A DNA stretch of 64,000 bases from Sphingomonas sp. LHG3406-1 (GTDB lineage Bacteria > Pseudomonadota > Alphaproteobacteria > Sphingomonadales > Sphingomonadaceae). The stretch spans positions 1,758,501 through 1,822,500 of the forward strand of contig NZ_CP069128.1 in assembly GCF_029637485.1 (NCBI RefSeq), in the 5' to 3' direction. The translations under genes and the position numbers were made by a program. The stretch's first letter is position 1; the number at the start of each line of letters is the position of its first letter. Below, one piece after another: positions 26,858-35,885 of the stretch. The notes under the pieces are model-generated. The model saw only the letters and a list, made by a program, of their open reading frames with translations. It did no database searches and was not told the DNA's origin.

Positions 26858-29800
26858 TCAGTGCGTCGGGCAGTTGATGATCCGTGCCTTGGGGATGATC
26901 TCGGCCTCCCGCGGGTGGCGGGCCATGGGTGGGCGGCTGGGACCGGCGCCGTCGCCGCGGCCGACCCGGGGATCGAGCGCCTGGCCGTCGCTCAATGTCC
27001 GCAGCCGCCAGCTTTCGTCTTCCAGCCGGCTGGCGATCAGGTGGCAGACCGCCTCGTCATGCTGGACGATGCCGTGGACGACCATCAGCCGTGCGCCCAT
27101 CACCACCTTGCGCTGCGCGGCGAAGGCATCGGGCCAGACGACGAGATTGGCGGTGCCTGTCTCGTCCTCGAGGGTGATGAAGCAGACGCCCTTGGCGCTG
27201 CCCGGCCGCTGCCGGATGAGGACCAGCCCGGCGAGGCTGACCCGTCTGCCATAGCGGATGTCGCGCAGGTCCGCGGCACGGACGAAGCCCTGGGCCGCAT
27301 AATGGTCGCGCAGGAACTGCATCGGATGCGCCTTCAGGCTGAGGCGCAAGGTCTGGTAATCGCTGACCACATGCTCTGCGAGCGGCATGGTGGGGAGGAC
27401 GGCCTTCTCCCTTTCCTCGCCTTCATCCCGCGCCCGGGCGGCGGCGAAGAGGGGGAGTTCGGGCGAGGGCCGGAGAGCGCGGGCGTCCCACAGGGCTTGC
27501 CGGCGGTCGAGTCCGATCGAGCGGAAGCAGTCGGCCTCGGCGAGGCGGACGACGGCATGGGGCGGAACTCCGCCGCGGCGGTGCAGGTCTTCCACCGTGG
27601 CATAAGGGACGGCGGCGACGAGGCGCGCGGCATCCATGGCGCGGAGGCCCTCGACCTGGCGGAGGCCGAGGCGGAGGGCGACTTCTCCCCTCCCGCTTGC
27701 GGGAGGGGTCGGGGGAGGGCCTGTGCGAGGAGCATTTGACACGCCCTCCCCTCCGCGCTTCGCGCTCCTCCCCTCCCGCAAGCGGGAAGGGATGTGCTCC
27801 AGTGAACAATCCCAGCCGCTCTCGTTCACGTCCACCGGCAGCACCGTCACGCCATGCGCTTGCGCGTCCTTCACGATCTGGGCGGGCGCATAGAAACCCA
27901 TCGGCTGCGAATTGAGCAGTGCCGCCGCGAAGGCCGCCGGATAGCGCCAGCGCAGCCAGCTCGAGACATAGACGAGGTGGGCGAAGCTGGCCGCGTGGCT
28001 TTCGGGAAAGCCATATTCGCCGAAGCCGCGGATCTGGTGGAAGCAGCGTGTCGCGAACTCGCGCTCGTAGCCGCGCGTCACCATGCGTTCGACCATCTTG
28101 TCCTGGAGGAGGTCGATGGTGCCGCGGCTGCGGAAGGTGGCCATGGCCTTCCTCAGCTGGTTGGCCTCGGCCGAGCTGAACCGCGCGGCGTCGAGCGCGA
28201 TCTTCATCGCCTGCTCCTGGAACACCGGCACGCCGAGCGTGCGCTTGAGGATCCGCTCCAGCTCGTCGGGCGGGCCATGGTCCGGCGAAGGCCGGGGATA
28301 GACCACCGCCTCCTTGCCCTGCCGGCGCTTGAGATAGGGGTGGACCATGTCGCCCTGGATCGGTCCCGGACGGACGATCGCCACTTCGATGACCAGGTCG
28401 TAGAAGCAGCGGGGCCGGAGCCGTGGCAGCATGTTCATCTGCGCCCGGCTTTCGATCTGGAAGACGCCGAGCGAATCGCCCTTGCACAGCATGTCGTAGA
28501 CTTGGCTCTCCTCGCGCGGGACGGTGGCGAGTTCCCATGTGTCGCCGTGCACCTCCTCGATCAGCTGGAAGCATTTGCGGATGCAGGTCAGCATGCCGAG
28601 CGCAAGCACGTCGATCTTGAGGATTCCGAGGTCCTCGATGTCGTCCTTGTCCCATTCGATGAAGGTGCGGTCGGGCATGGCGCCATTGCCGATCGGCACC
28701 GTCTCGATCAGCGGCCGCTCGGTCAGGATGAAGCCGCCGACATGCTGGGAAAGGTGGCGCGGCATGCCGATCAATTGTTCGGCGAGCCGGATGGTCCGGG
28801 CGAGGTGGGGATCGGAGAGGTCGAGCCCGGCTTCCCTGACGTGGGTCTCGGTGACGTCCTCGCCCCAGCCCCAGATGGTGCCGGCGATGGCCGCGCAAAT
28901 GTCCTCGGAAAGGCCCATCACCTTGCCCACCTCCCGGATGGCCGAGCGCGGACGATAGTGGATCACGGTCGCGCACAGCCCCGCGCGGTCGCGGCCGTAC
29001 TTCTCGTAGATGTGCTGGATCACCTCTTCGCGCCGCTCATGCTCGAAATCGACGTCGATGTCGGGCGGCTCGCGGCGTTCTTCGGAGATGAAGCGCTCGA
29101 ACAGGAGGTCGGTGGAGGACGGATCGACCGCGGTGATGGCGAGGCAGTAGCAGACCGCGCTGTTCGCCGCCGACCCGCGGCCCTGGCAGAGGATCGGCGG
29201 CTCGCACGAGCGGGCGAAGGCGACGATGCTGTGGACGGTGAGGAAGTAGCGGGCGAAGTCGAGCTTCTCGATCAGCCGGAGTTCGTGGTCGATCTGCCGG
29301 ACCACCCTGTCGGGCACGCCGTCCGGATAGCGCTCCTTCGCGCCTTCCCAGGTGAGGTGGACCAGTTGCTCCTGCGGGGTGCGTCCCTCGGGCACGCTTT
29401 CGCGCGGATATTCGTAGCGGAGCTCGTCGAGGCTGAAGTCGAGGCTGTCGGCGAACGCGCGGGTGGCCCGGATCGCATGCGGCCAGCGGGCGAACAGCCG
29501 CGCCATCTCCTCCGGCCCCTTGAGGTGCCGCTCGGCATTGGCGTGGAGGCGGTAGCCGGCTTCGGCCAGCGTCACCTTCTCGCGGATGCAGGTGACGATA
29601 TCCTGCAGCGGCCGCTTCTCGGGTGCGTGATAATGGACGTCGTTGGAAGCAAGGATGGTCCCGCCGATGCCCCGCGCCATGCGGTCGAGCCGCTCGATGC
29701 GGGCGAGGTCGTCGCCCCGATAGAGATGCGTTGCGGCGATGTGGCGGAGGTCGGGGATGGCGGCGAGAATCCGCGGCAGCCGGGCCTCGAACGCGTCGAG

Positions 29801-30367
29801 GTCCTCGCCCGGCCAGGCGATGAAGGCGATCCCCTCGCGATGGTCGGCGACATCGTCGAGCGACAGGTCGCACGCGCCCTTGACCGCCCGGCCCTGGCCG
29901 AGGCTGAGCAAGCGGGCGAGGCGGGCATAGCCTTCGCGGTCGACGGGATAGGCGAGGAGTTCGATCTCTTCCTCTCCCCTTCCGCTTGCGGGCGGGGCTG
30001 GGGGAGTGCCTGCCACCAGTCGCAACAAGCCCTCCCCGTCGCCACTCCTCGGCTCTTCCTCCTCCGCGCGTGGACAGGGGGAGTCGTGCACCACCAGCCG
30101 GCACCCGATCAGCGGCCTGAGTCCGGCCGTCCTGGCATTGGTGTGGATCCTGACCACGCCGGCCAGCGTGTTGCGGTCGGCCACTCCGATCGCGTCCATG
30201 CCGAGGTCCATGACGGCCGGGATCAGTTCGAGCGCGTCGGACACGCCGCGGAGGAAGGAAAAAGGGGTGGCGATGCCAAGCTCGACGAATGGCGCCCTGG
30301 GGATGGGCGCGAGCGGGCCGCCGCTCCGCTCCAGCCGGCGGCGGGCATAGCCTTCCTGTTCAGGCAT
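26858..30367 (-). CDS. dnaE2: Error-prone DNA polymerase DnaE2/ImuC, with two in-frame repeat insertions
   Basis: This 1169-residue C-family polymerase performs translesion synthesis in the SOS response with ImuA and ImuB. A PHP domain opens the protein (ATPFSFLRGVSDALELI); the polymerase acidic triad lies within PPDIDVDFEHERR and nearby strands, and a C-terminal OB fold ends in RLEDESWRLRTLSDG. DnaE2 proteins are usually near 1080-1090 residues. The excess fits two low-complexity inserts, at about residues 96-134 and 858-896. Both are encoded by palindrome-rich DNA and both fall in loops between conserved blocks (before IELLAYPVDREG and before ALRLGLRQVEGL). The reading frame is intact throughout. 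Confidence 0.95.
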   Translation of the reverse strand: MPEQEGYARRRLERSGGPLAPIPRAPFVELGIATPFSFLRGVSDALELIPAVMDLGMDAIGVADRNTLAGVVRIHTNARTAGLRPLIGCRLVVHDSPCPRAEEEEPRSGDGEGLLRLVAGTPPAPPASGRGEEEIELLAYPVDREGYARLARLLSLGQGRAVKGACDLSLDDVADHREGIAFIAWPGEDLDAFEARLPRILAAIPDLRHIAATHLYRGDDLARIERLDRMARGIGGTILASNDVHYHAPEKRPLQDIVTCIREKVTLAEAGYRLHANAERHLKGPEEMARLFARWPHAIRATRAFADSLDFSLDELRYEYPRESVPEGRTPQEQLVHLTWEGAKERYPDGVPDRVVRQIDHELRLIEKLDFARYFLTVHSIVAFARSCEPPILCQGRGSAANSAVCYCLAITAVDPSSTDLLFERFISEERREPPDIDVDFEHERREEVIQHIYEKYGRDRAGLCATVIHYRPRSAIREVGKVMGLSEDICAAIAGTIWGWGEDVTETHVREAGLDLSDPHLARTIRLAEQLIGMPRHLSQHVGGFILTERPLIETVPIGNGAMPDRTFIEWDKDDIEDLGILKIDVLALGMLTCIRKCFQLIEEVHGDTWELATVPREESQVYDMLCKGDSLGVFQIESRAQMNMLPRLRPRCFYDLVIEVAIVRPGPIQGDMVHPYLKRRQGKEAVVYPRPSPDHGPPDELERILKRTLGVPVFQEQAMKIALDAARFSSAEANQLRKAMATFRSRGTIDLLQDKMVERMVTRGYEREFATRCFHQIRGFGEYGFPESHAASFAHLVYVSSWLRWRYPAAFAAALLNSQPMGFYAPAQIVKDAQAHGVTVLPVDVNESGWDCSLEHIPSRLREGRSAKRGGEGVSNAPRTGPPPTPPASGRGEVALRLGLRQVEGLRAMDAARLVAAVPYATVEDLHRRGGVPPHAVVRLAEADCFRSIGLDRRQALWDARALRPSPELPLFAAARARDEGEEREKAVLPTMPLAEHVVSDYQTLRLSLKAHPMQFLRDHYAAQGFVRAADLRDIRYGRRVSLAGLVLIRQRPGSAKGVCFITLEDETGTANLVVWPDAFAAQRKVVMGARLMVVHGIVQHDEAVCHLIASRLEDESWRLRTLSDGQALDPRVGRGDGAGPSRPPMARHPREAEIIPKARIINCPTH
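27685..27791. repeat. Composite palindromic element inside dnaE2
   Basis: A 22-base palindrome (cccctcccgc-tt-gcgggagggg, 27687-27708) and an inverted second unit (tcccgc-aa-gcggga, 27774-27787) flank a gcgcttcgcgc hairpin. The segment keeps the dnaE2 frame and encodes a Gly/Arg/Pro-rich insert of about 39 residues. Confidence 0.8.
29971..30072. repeat. Second palindromic element inside dnaE2
   Basis: The core ccttccgcttgcgggcgggg (29979-29998) is a diverged copy of the same palindrome, followed by pyrimidine/purine-biased sequence to about 30072. In frame it encodes the Glu/Pro/Gly-rich insert at about residues 96-134 of DnaE2. Confidence 0.7.
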
Positions 30368-30376
30368 GGTCCCGCC

Positions 30377-31912
30377 TCACGCGAACAGCCCGTGGACGAA
30401 CCACGCCGGCGGGCCGCCGCGACCGTCGCCGACCAGGCCCTGGCGGAAGATCCAGAAGCGGCGGCCTTCGCTGTCCTCGACCTTGTAATAATCGCGCAGC
30501 CGGGCGCTCGACCGCTCGCGCCACCATTCGGGGGAGATCCGCCGCGGGCCCTGGGCCCGGGCGATGTCATGGACCTTGCGCCGCCAGACGAAGCGTCGTG
30601 GCAGGCCTTCGGGCGTGGCATAGATGACGGCGATCTCCTCGGGCGAGTCGAGCAGGCGGGTGGGATCGTCGCCTTCCCGCTTGCGGGAGGGCGTGGCGGG
30701 CAGGGAAGCCGCCACCCCTTCCACCCATCCCGCCGCCCGTTCGGGCACATGGCTCTCCGCCGGTGCCGGCCGCCGCACCTTGCCCGGTCCCAGCCGCACG
30801 CTCAGCCGGTCGACCAAGGCGGCGATGGCGGTGTCGGCGGTGGGCGGCCCGAGCAGGGCCTCCTGCGCGGAATCGAGCCGTTCCCACCAGCGCACCTCAA
30901 GCGCGAAGGCGTCGATGCCGAAGCCCGGATCGATCCCCTGCCGCTCGAGCATGCCCGACAGCAGGCGGTGGAGGTGGCCGGGCTCGCGCGACGGGATGGA
31001 GGTGGCGACCTCCACCTCGCCGAGGCTGCCGTCGACCCGATAGGCGGTCAGCACCAGCTGCCGGGCGCCGAGCTTGCGGGTCTCGAGCTCCCGCGCCAGC
31101 CGGGGGACGAGCTGGCGCAGCGCCTGCTCCAGCGCTTCCGGATGCACCACCGGCTCCTTGATCGGCAGCAGCGCGCGGGGCGGCGGGTCCTCCGGCAGCG
31201 GGGTCAGCGGCTCGGGCTTGCGCCCCAGCGCCCGGTCGAGCGCGTCCAGCGGATGCTCGTCCCTGGGGAATCGCCGGGCGAGCGTCTTGCGCGGCACGCC
31301 GGCAAGGTCGCCGACCTGCTTCAGCCCGAGCCGCACCAGCATGTGGGTGGCGATCGGTGACAGGCGCAGCGCGCCGACGGGGAGCGGGGCGAGGACCCGC
31401 GCCAGCTCCTCCTCATGGACCGGGCGCGGCCGGGGGGCGTAGCGGGCAAGGGCCCAGGCCGCGCCGGCCGTCGGCGCGACCGCCGCCCGCGCGCCGACAC
31501 CCATGGCCTCGAACCGGGCCACCATGTCGCCGAGCAGGCCCTGCTCGCCCCCGAACAGATGGGCGATTCCGCTCACGTCGAGGCGCAGGGCGTCGCTTCC
31601 GTCCACCTCGACCAGCGGCGACCAGCGGCTCGCCCAGCGCGCCGCGGCGCGCAGCCAGGCGGCCTCGCCGGCGACATCGGCCGCTTCCGCTTCCAACGCG
31701 GGATCGAGGGCACGGGCATCGGCGAGCCGGCCGCCGGGCCGCGCCCCGCGCTCCGCCGCGGCCGGCGTCACCGCATGGATCAGCTGGCCGTGGCGGCCCT
31801 CGACGGTGAGGACCAGCGTCCGGGCAAGCGCCGCCTCAGGCGTGCCGCTGCCATTGGCCCAGCGCTCGATCGCCAGGTTCGGCAGCCACAGGGAGCAGAT
31901 CCGGCGCTTCAT
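30377..31912 (-). CDS. imuB: ImuB, Y-family polymerase-like mutasome adaptor
   Basis: This 511-residue Y-family homologue has lost the catalytic acidic residues: the N-terminus reads LWLPNLAIERW instead of the DxD-type motif, and VDGSDALRLDVSGIAHLFGG lacks the SxDE pair. ImuB is known as a non-catalytic hub that bridges the beta clamp, ImuA and DnaE2. A palindromic element encodes an extra low-complexity stretch at about residues 398-415. The C-terminal block RRFWIFRQGLVGD is typical of ImuB. It overlaps imuA by 77 bp and precedes dnaE2 by 9 bp. Confidence 0.94.
   Translation of the reverse strand: MKRRICSLWLPNLAIERWANGSGTPEAALARTLVLTVEGRHGQLIHAVTPAAAERGARPGGRLADARALDPALEAEAADVAGEAAWLRAAARWASRWSPLVEVDGSDALRLDVSGIAHLFGGEQGLLGDMVARFEAMGVGARAAVAPTAGAAWALARYAPRPRPVHEEELARVLAPLPVGALRLSPIATHMLVRLGLKQVGDLAGVPRKTLARRFPRDEHPLDALDRALGRKPEPLTPLPEDPPPRALLPIKEPVVHPEALEQALRQLVPRLARELETRKLGARQLVLTAYRVDGSLGEVEVATSIPSREPGHLHRLLSGMLERQGIDPGFGIDAFALEVRWWERLDSAQEALLGPPTADTAIAALVDRLSVRLGPGKVRRPAPAESHVPERAAGWVEGVAASLPATPSRKREGDDPTRLLDSPEEIAVIYATPEGLPRRFVWRRKVHDIARAQGPRRISPEWWRERSSARLRDYYKVEDSEGRRFWIFRQGLVGDGRGGPPAWFVHGLFA
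30668..30723. repeat. Palindromic element inside imuB
   Basis: The core tcccgc-tt-gcggga at 30675-30688 is identical to the central 14 bases of the dnaE2 element, with a trailing gggcgtggcgggcaggg segment. It is in frame and encodes a Ser/Pro/Arg/Lys-rich stretch. Confidence 0.75.
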
Positions 31913-32636
31913 CGCCGACCAGCCAGGTGCCGGGAAGCCGGCGGCGGGAGCGGAACAGCTCGGCCTTCCAGCGCGGCGCGCCGGGTGCCCTCAAATCGAA
32001 CGGATGATCGGCGCTGGGTGCGCTGGCAAGGCGCCAGCGTTCGCGCGCACCGCTGAGGTTGGCGCTGCCCTGCAGCCGGATCAGCCAGCAGGCGACGCCC
32101 GACCGCTCGGACGCCACGGCCAGGCGCCGGGTCGCGGTGAAGTCCAGCGCGGCGGAATCGCCCCAGAGTTCGCCGATGACTCCCCCTAGCGCCGGACATC
32201 GGAGCCCCTCCTCCATCGCCCACAGCGCCGCCTTGGCATCGCGCGCCTCGACATGGATGAGGCGCGGTGCGGCTGCGCCGAGCCCCGCCGCATGGACCCG
32301 CCCCGCCTCGAGGATCGCCATCCGCTCCTGCACCCACAGCAGCGGCTTGGACGGGGCGAGCCGGGCGAGGACGAAGCCGGTCCAGCCGGCATCGCGCGGG
32401 GAAGCGGCGAACAGTTCGGAGAGGATGGCTTCGTGCCCCCTCCCTGCCGCCGGCGGTGGTGGGGAGGGCGACCGCTCGGCCGGAGGCCGCGTGGTGGAGG
32501 GGCCGCCAGCGTCGCCAGGGGCCCCTCCATCCCCGTGCCGCGTACGGCGGTCCCCCTCCCCATTGCCATGCAACGGGGAGGTTGAAGAGGCCGCGCGGGA
32601 TCCCCCGCCGGCGACCAGGCGAAACCTTGGGTCCAC
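31836..32636 (-). CDS. imuA: ImuA (RecA/SulA-like mutasome protein) with repeat-derived N-terminus
   Basis: This 266-residue protein has the ImuA core from about residue 69: ILSELFAASPRDAGWTGFVLARLA, PLLWVQERMAILEAGR, RLIHVEARDAKAALWAMEEGLRC and a strand near ACWLIRLQG. ImuA interacts with RecA and ImuB in SOS mutagenesis. Residues about 10-68 are low-complexity (Gly/Ser/Pro/Arg) and are encoded by palindrome-rich DNA, so the usual N-terminus is replaced or interrupted. The GTG at 32636 lies 19 bp from a LexA box; a later internal start is possible. Confidence 0.8.
   Translation of the reverse strand: MDPRFRLVAGGGSRAASSTSPLHGNGEGDRRTRHGDGGAPGDAGGPSTTRPPAERSPSPPPPAAGRGHEAILSELFAASPRDAGWTGFVLARLAPSKPLLWVQERMAILEAGRVHAAGLGAAAPRLIHVEARDAKAALWAMEEGLRCPALGGVIGELWGDSAALDFTATRRLAVASERSGVACWLIRLQGSANLSGARERWRLASAPSADHPFDLRAPGAPRWKAELFRSRRRLPGTWLVGDEAPDLLPVAAEPGDRALGQWQRHA
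32439..32600. repeat. Cluster of palindromic repeats in the 5' part of imuA
   Basis: Several inverted units lie in series: ctgccgccggcggtggtggggaggg, a gcgtcgccaggggcccctcc area, and cctccccattg...caacggggagg (about 32563-32581). The class differs in sequence from the tcccgcttgcggga units of imuB/dnaE2 but has the same style. Frame is maintained. Confidence 0.6.
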
Positions 32637-32654
32637 ACGACTCGCAACGCTGTT

Positions 32655-32669
32655 GTTCTGCTTTTGTTC
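32655..32669 (-). promoter_or_regulatory. LexA box of the imuA-imuB-dnaE2 operon
   Basis: GTTC-TGCTTTT-GTTC is an exact match to the alphaproteobacterial LexA site GTTC-N7-GTTC (GAAC-N7-GAAC read on the operon strand). It sits 18 bp upstream of the imuA GTG, where LexA would block transcription until DNA damage. Confidence 0.85.
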
Positions 32670-32718
32670 TTATTCGCGCGAGTCCGCGAACGGAGTCAAT
32701 CGGGCGACTCGGCAGGAC

Positions 32719-33258
32719 CTAGCGGGCGAGGAAGCGGTTCATCCCGAGTGCGCCGGCATGATCGCGCTCGGCAGCGAGGGCGAAGCGCGCGAACTGGCGC
32801 AGGGTCGGGCTTCCGCCCGCCGCCGCGAACCGCTCATGCAGGATCACGGCCTCCTGATGGGCCTGGAGCAGGCGGCGCTGCAGCCCGACCTCGAACGGCT
32901 GGCTGGCTTCCAGCATGGCGAGCCACTGCCGTTCGGTGGCGTTGAGCCGCGGCGAGGGCAGCAGGTTCACGCGCTGCCCGGCCATGCGCAGCTGGGCGGA
33001 CAGGCCGCGATGATCGGTGGCGAGCGCCTCGAGCCGGTTGCGAAGCGCCGGATCGCGGGTCCGCTCCAGCCCCAGCGCGCAGGCCCGGGCGACAAACTGC
33101 TCGATCGAGGCGATGCGCGTGACATAGTCGACAGGCGTGAGGGCGGGTCCGGGCACCTGAACCGGGCTCGGCGCGGGGCGTGGCGCAGGAACGGGCATCG
33201 GCGCCTTGGTCGCGCAGCCGGCGAGGAGGAGCGCGAACAGAGGGAGAAGCTTGCGCAT
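32719..33258 (-). CDS. DUF4142-like lipoprotein
   Basis: This 179-residue protein has a lipoprotein signal ending LLAGC and a Pro/Ala linker. Its helical domain (about 45-175) has paired His-containing segments, LATDHRGLSAQLRMAG and LLQAHQEAVILHERFAA, that recall the ferritin-like DUF4142 fold. The family's function is unknown. The start could be the ATG at 33258 or one three codons earlier at 33267. It lies between the SOS operon promoter and fumC, on the same strand as both. Confidence 0.75.
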   Translation of the reverse strand: MRKLLPLFALLLAGCATKAPMPVPAPRPAPSPVQVPGPALTPVDYVTRIASIEQFVARACALGLERTRDPALRNRLEALATDHRGLSAQLRMAGQRVNLLPSPRLNATERQWLAMLEASQPFEVGLQRRLLQAHQEAVILHERFAAAGGSPTLRQFARFALAAERDHAGALGMNRFLAR

Positions 33259-33261
33259 GAT

Positions 33262-33353
33262 CGTCATCCCGGGCTTGAGCCGGGATCCGCCTGCCTTCGC
33301 CCGGGCAGCCGAAGGAAGAAGAAGGCGGGCCCCGGGTCAAGCCCGGGGCGACG
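33262..33353. repeat. Inverted pair of intergenic repeats between fumC and the lipoprotein gene
   Basis: Units at 33262-33286 (cgtcatcccgggcttgagcc...) and 33329-33353 (its near reverse complement) face each other and are each internally palindromic around cccggg-cttga. The pair could fold into a long cruciform and fills the whole intergenic gap. Confidence 0.7.
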
Positions 33354-33375
33354 TGCTTGTTCGGCGTGCGCCTGC

Positions 33376-34767
<1,392 letters not shown>

Positions 34768-34782
34768 GCGATCCCTCAAGAA

Positions 34783-34865
34783 CGTCATGCTGAACTTGTT
34801 TCAGCATCTTGTCTGAGGGAGGCGCCTAGCCGCGAAATGGATCCTGAAACAAGTTCAGGATGACG
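34783..34865. repeat. Inverted pair of intergenic repeats upstream of fumC
   Basis: Units at 34783-34808 and 34840-34865 both contain ctgaacttgtttcag or its exact reverse complement, with flanking gtcat/atgac ends. They lie head to head between sspB and fumC, a second family distinct from the cccggg units. Confidence 0.75.
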
Positions 34866-34877
34866 GCCGAGGGCCGG

Positions 34878-35363
34878 TCACTTCTTCCGCGTGAAGTCCA
34901 CCGAGACGACGTTCGACCCGTCCTCGACCGGCACGACCGCCGGAGCGTCATTCTCGGCGTCGTCATGCTCTTCATGACCGTCGTTCTCGGCGCCATTGGC
35001 CTGGAACTTGAGGCTGAAGTCGACGGCCGGATCGACGAAATCGGTCACCGCCGCGAACGGCACGCGCAGGGTGGCGGGAACGCCGCCGAAGCTCAGCCCG
35101 ACGGTGAAATGGTCCGGCGCGACCTTCAGGTCCCAGTAGCGGTGCTGGATGACGATCGTCATCTCGTCCGGAAAGCGCTGGGCGAGGTGCTTGGGGATCT
35201 CGACCCCCGGCATCCGGGTGCGGAAGGTGATGTAGAAATGGTGGCCGCCCGGCAGCGCGCCGCCCTTCTCCACCGAGGAAAGGACGCGCCCGACCACATC
35301 GCGCAGGGCTTCCTGCACGATCTCGTCGTAGGGAATCAGGCTTTCCGGAGTCTCGTCGGCCAT
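34878..35363 (-). CDS. sspB: SspB, ClpXP specificity adaptor
   Basis: This 161-residue protein has the SspB domain: IPYDEIVQEALRDVVGRVL, HHFYITFRTRMPGVEIP, LSFGGVPATLRVPFAAVTDFVDPAV. An acidic linker follows, then a C-terminal VVSVDFTRKK tail of the type that docks on ClpX. It delivers ssrA-tagged and other substrates to ClpXP. The ATG at 35363 gives the alphaproteobacterial family N-terminus. It is divergent from the HIT gene. Confidence 0.92.
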   Translation of the reverse strand: MADETPESLIPYDEIVQEALRDVVGRVLSSVEKGGALPGGHHFYITFRTRMPGVEIPKHLAQRFPDEMTIVIQHRYWDLKVAPDHFTVGLSFGGVPATLRVPFAAVTDFVDPAVDFSLKFQANGAENDGHEEHDDAENDAPAVVPVEDGSNVVSVDFTRKK

Positions 35364-35415
35364 GCGTCGAACTGGTAGCGAGGCATGGACTAGGGTCAAC
35401 CGGGAAACGTGCCTT

Positions 35416-35793
35416 ATGCCGATCGATCACAAGCAGCCGTACGACGACAGCAACATCTTCGCCCGAATCCTCCGCGGCGAACTGCCGTGCAAGAAGGTGA
35501 TGGAAAACGAGCATGCGCTGGCCTTCCACGACATCAACCCGCTCGCGGCCGTGCACGTGCTGGTCATTCCCAAGGGCGCCTATGTCAGCTGGGAGGATTT
35601 CTCCGCCAACGCGTCGGAGGCGGAGATCGCCGGCTTCGTCCGGGCGGTGGGCGAAACGGCGCGGATCGTCGGCGCCGAGCCCCAGGGCTATCGCCTGCTC
35701 GCCAACACCGGCAAGCGCGCCGGCCAGGAGGTGCCGCACCTTCACGTGCACCTGTTCGGCGGCCAGCCGCTCGGCCCGATGCTGGCGCGCTGA
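35416..35793 (+). CDS. HIT family (Hint-type) nucleotide-binding protein
   Basis: This 125-residue protein has the histidine triad HLHVHLFGG near its C-terminus, IFARILRGELPCKKVMEN at the N-terminus and HVLVIPKG in the middle. Hint enzymes hydrolyse aminoacyl- or phosphoramidate-linked AMP. Start ATG at 35416 is chosen as it gives the usual family length; the longer frame would overlap the sspB start. Confidence 0.92.
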   Translation: MPIDHKQPYDDSNIFARILRGELPCKKVMENEHALAFHDINPLAAVHVLVIPKGAYVSWEDFSANASEAEIAGFVRAVGETARIVGAEPQGYRLLANTGKRAGQEVPHLHVHLFGGQPLGPMLAR

Positions 35794-35885
35794 GTGTCGC
35801 CTTTGTTGCAGAGGGATTGCACCAGAAGAACAAGCCGCTAGGCTCCGCGCCGAACGGCTTAAGTCATGCCGCTAAGGGGACCTTG

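Noticed and set aside
27854..31360. An 1168-codon plus-strand open frame antisense to dnaE2 and imuB.
   Set aside because: The minus strand has unmistakable polymerase motifs over the same bases; the antisense product shows no recognisable domain.
30377..31912. Reading the Y-family protein as an active DNA polymerase IV.
   Set aside because: The catalytic acidic residues are missing and the gene lies in the imuA-imuB-dnaE2 order, so it is the non-catalytic ImuB.
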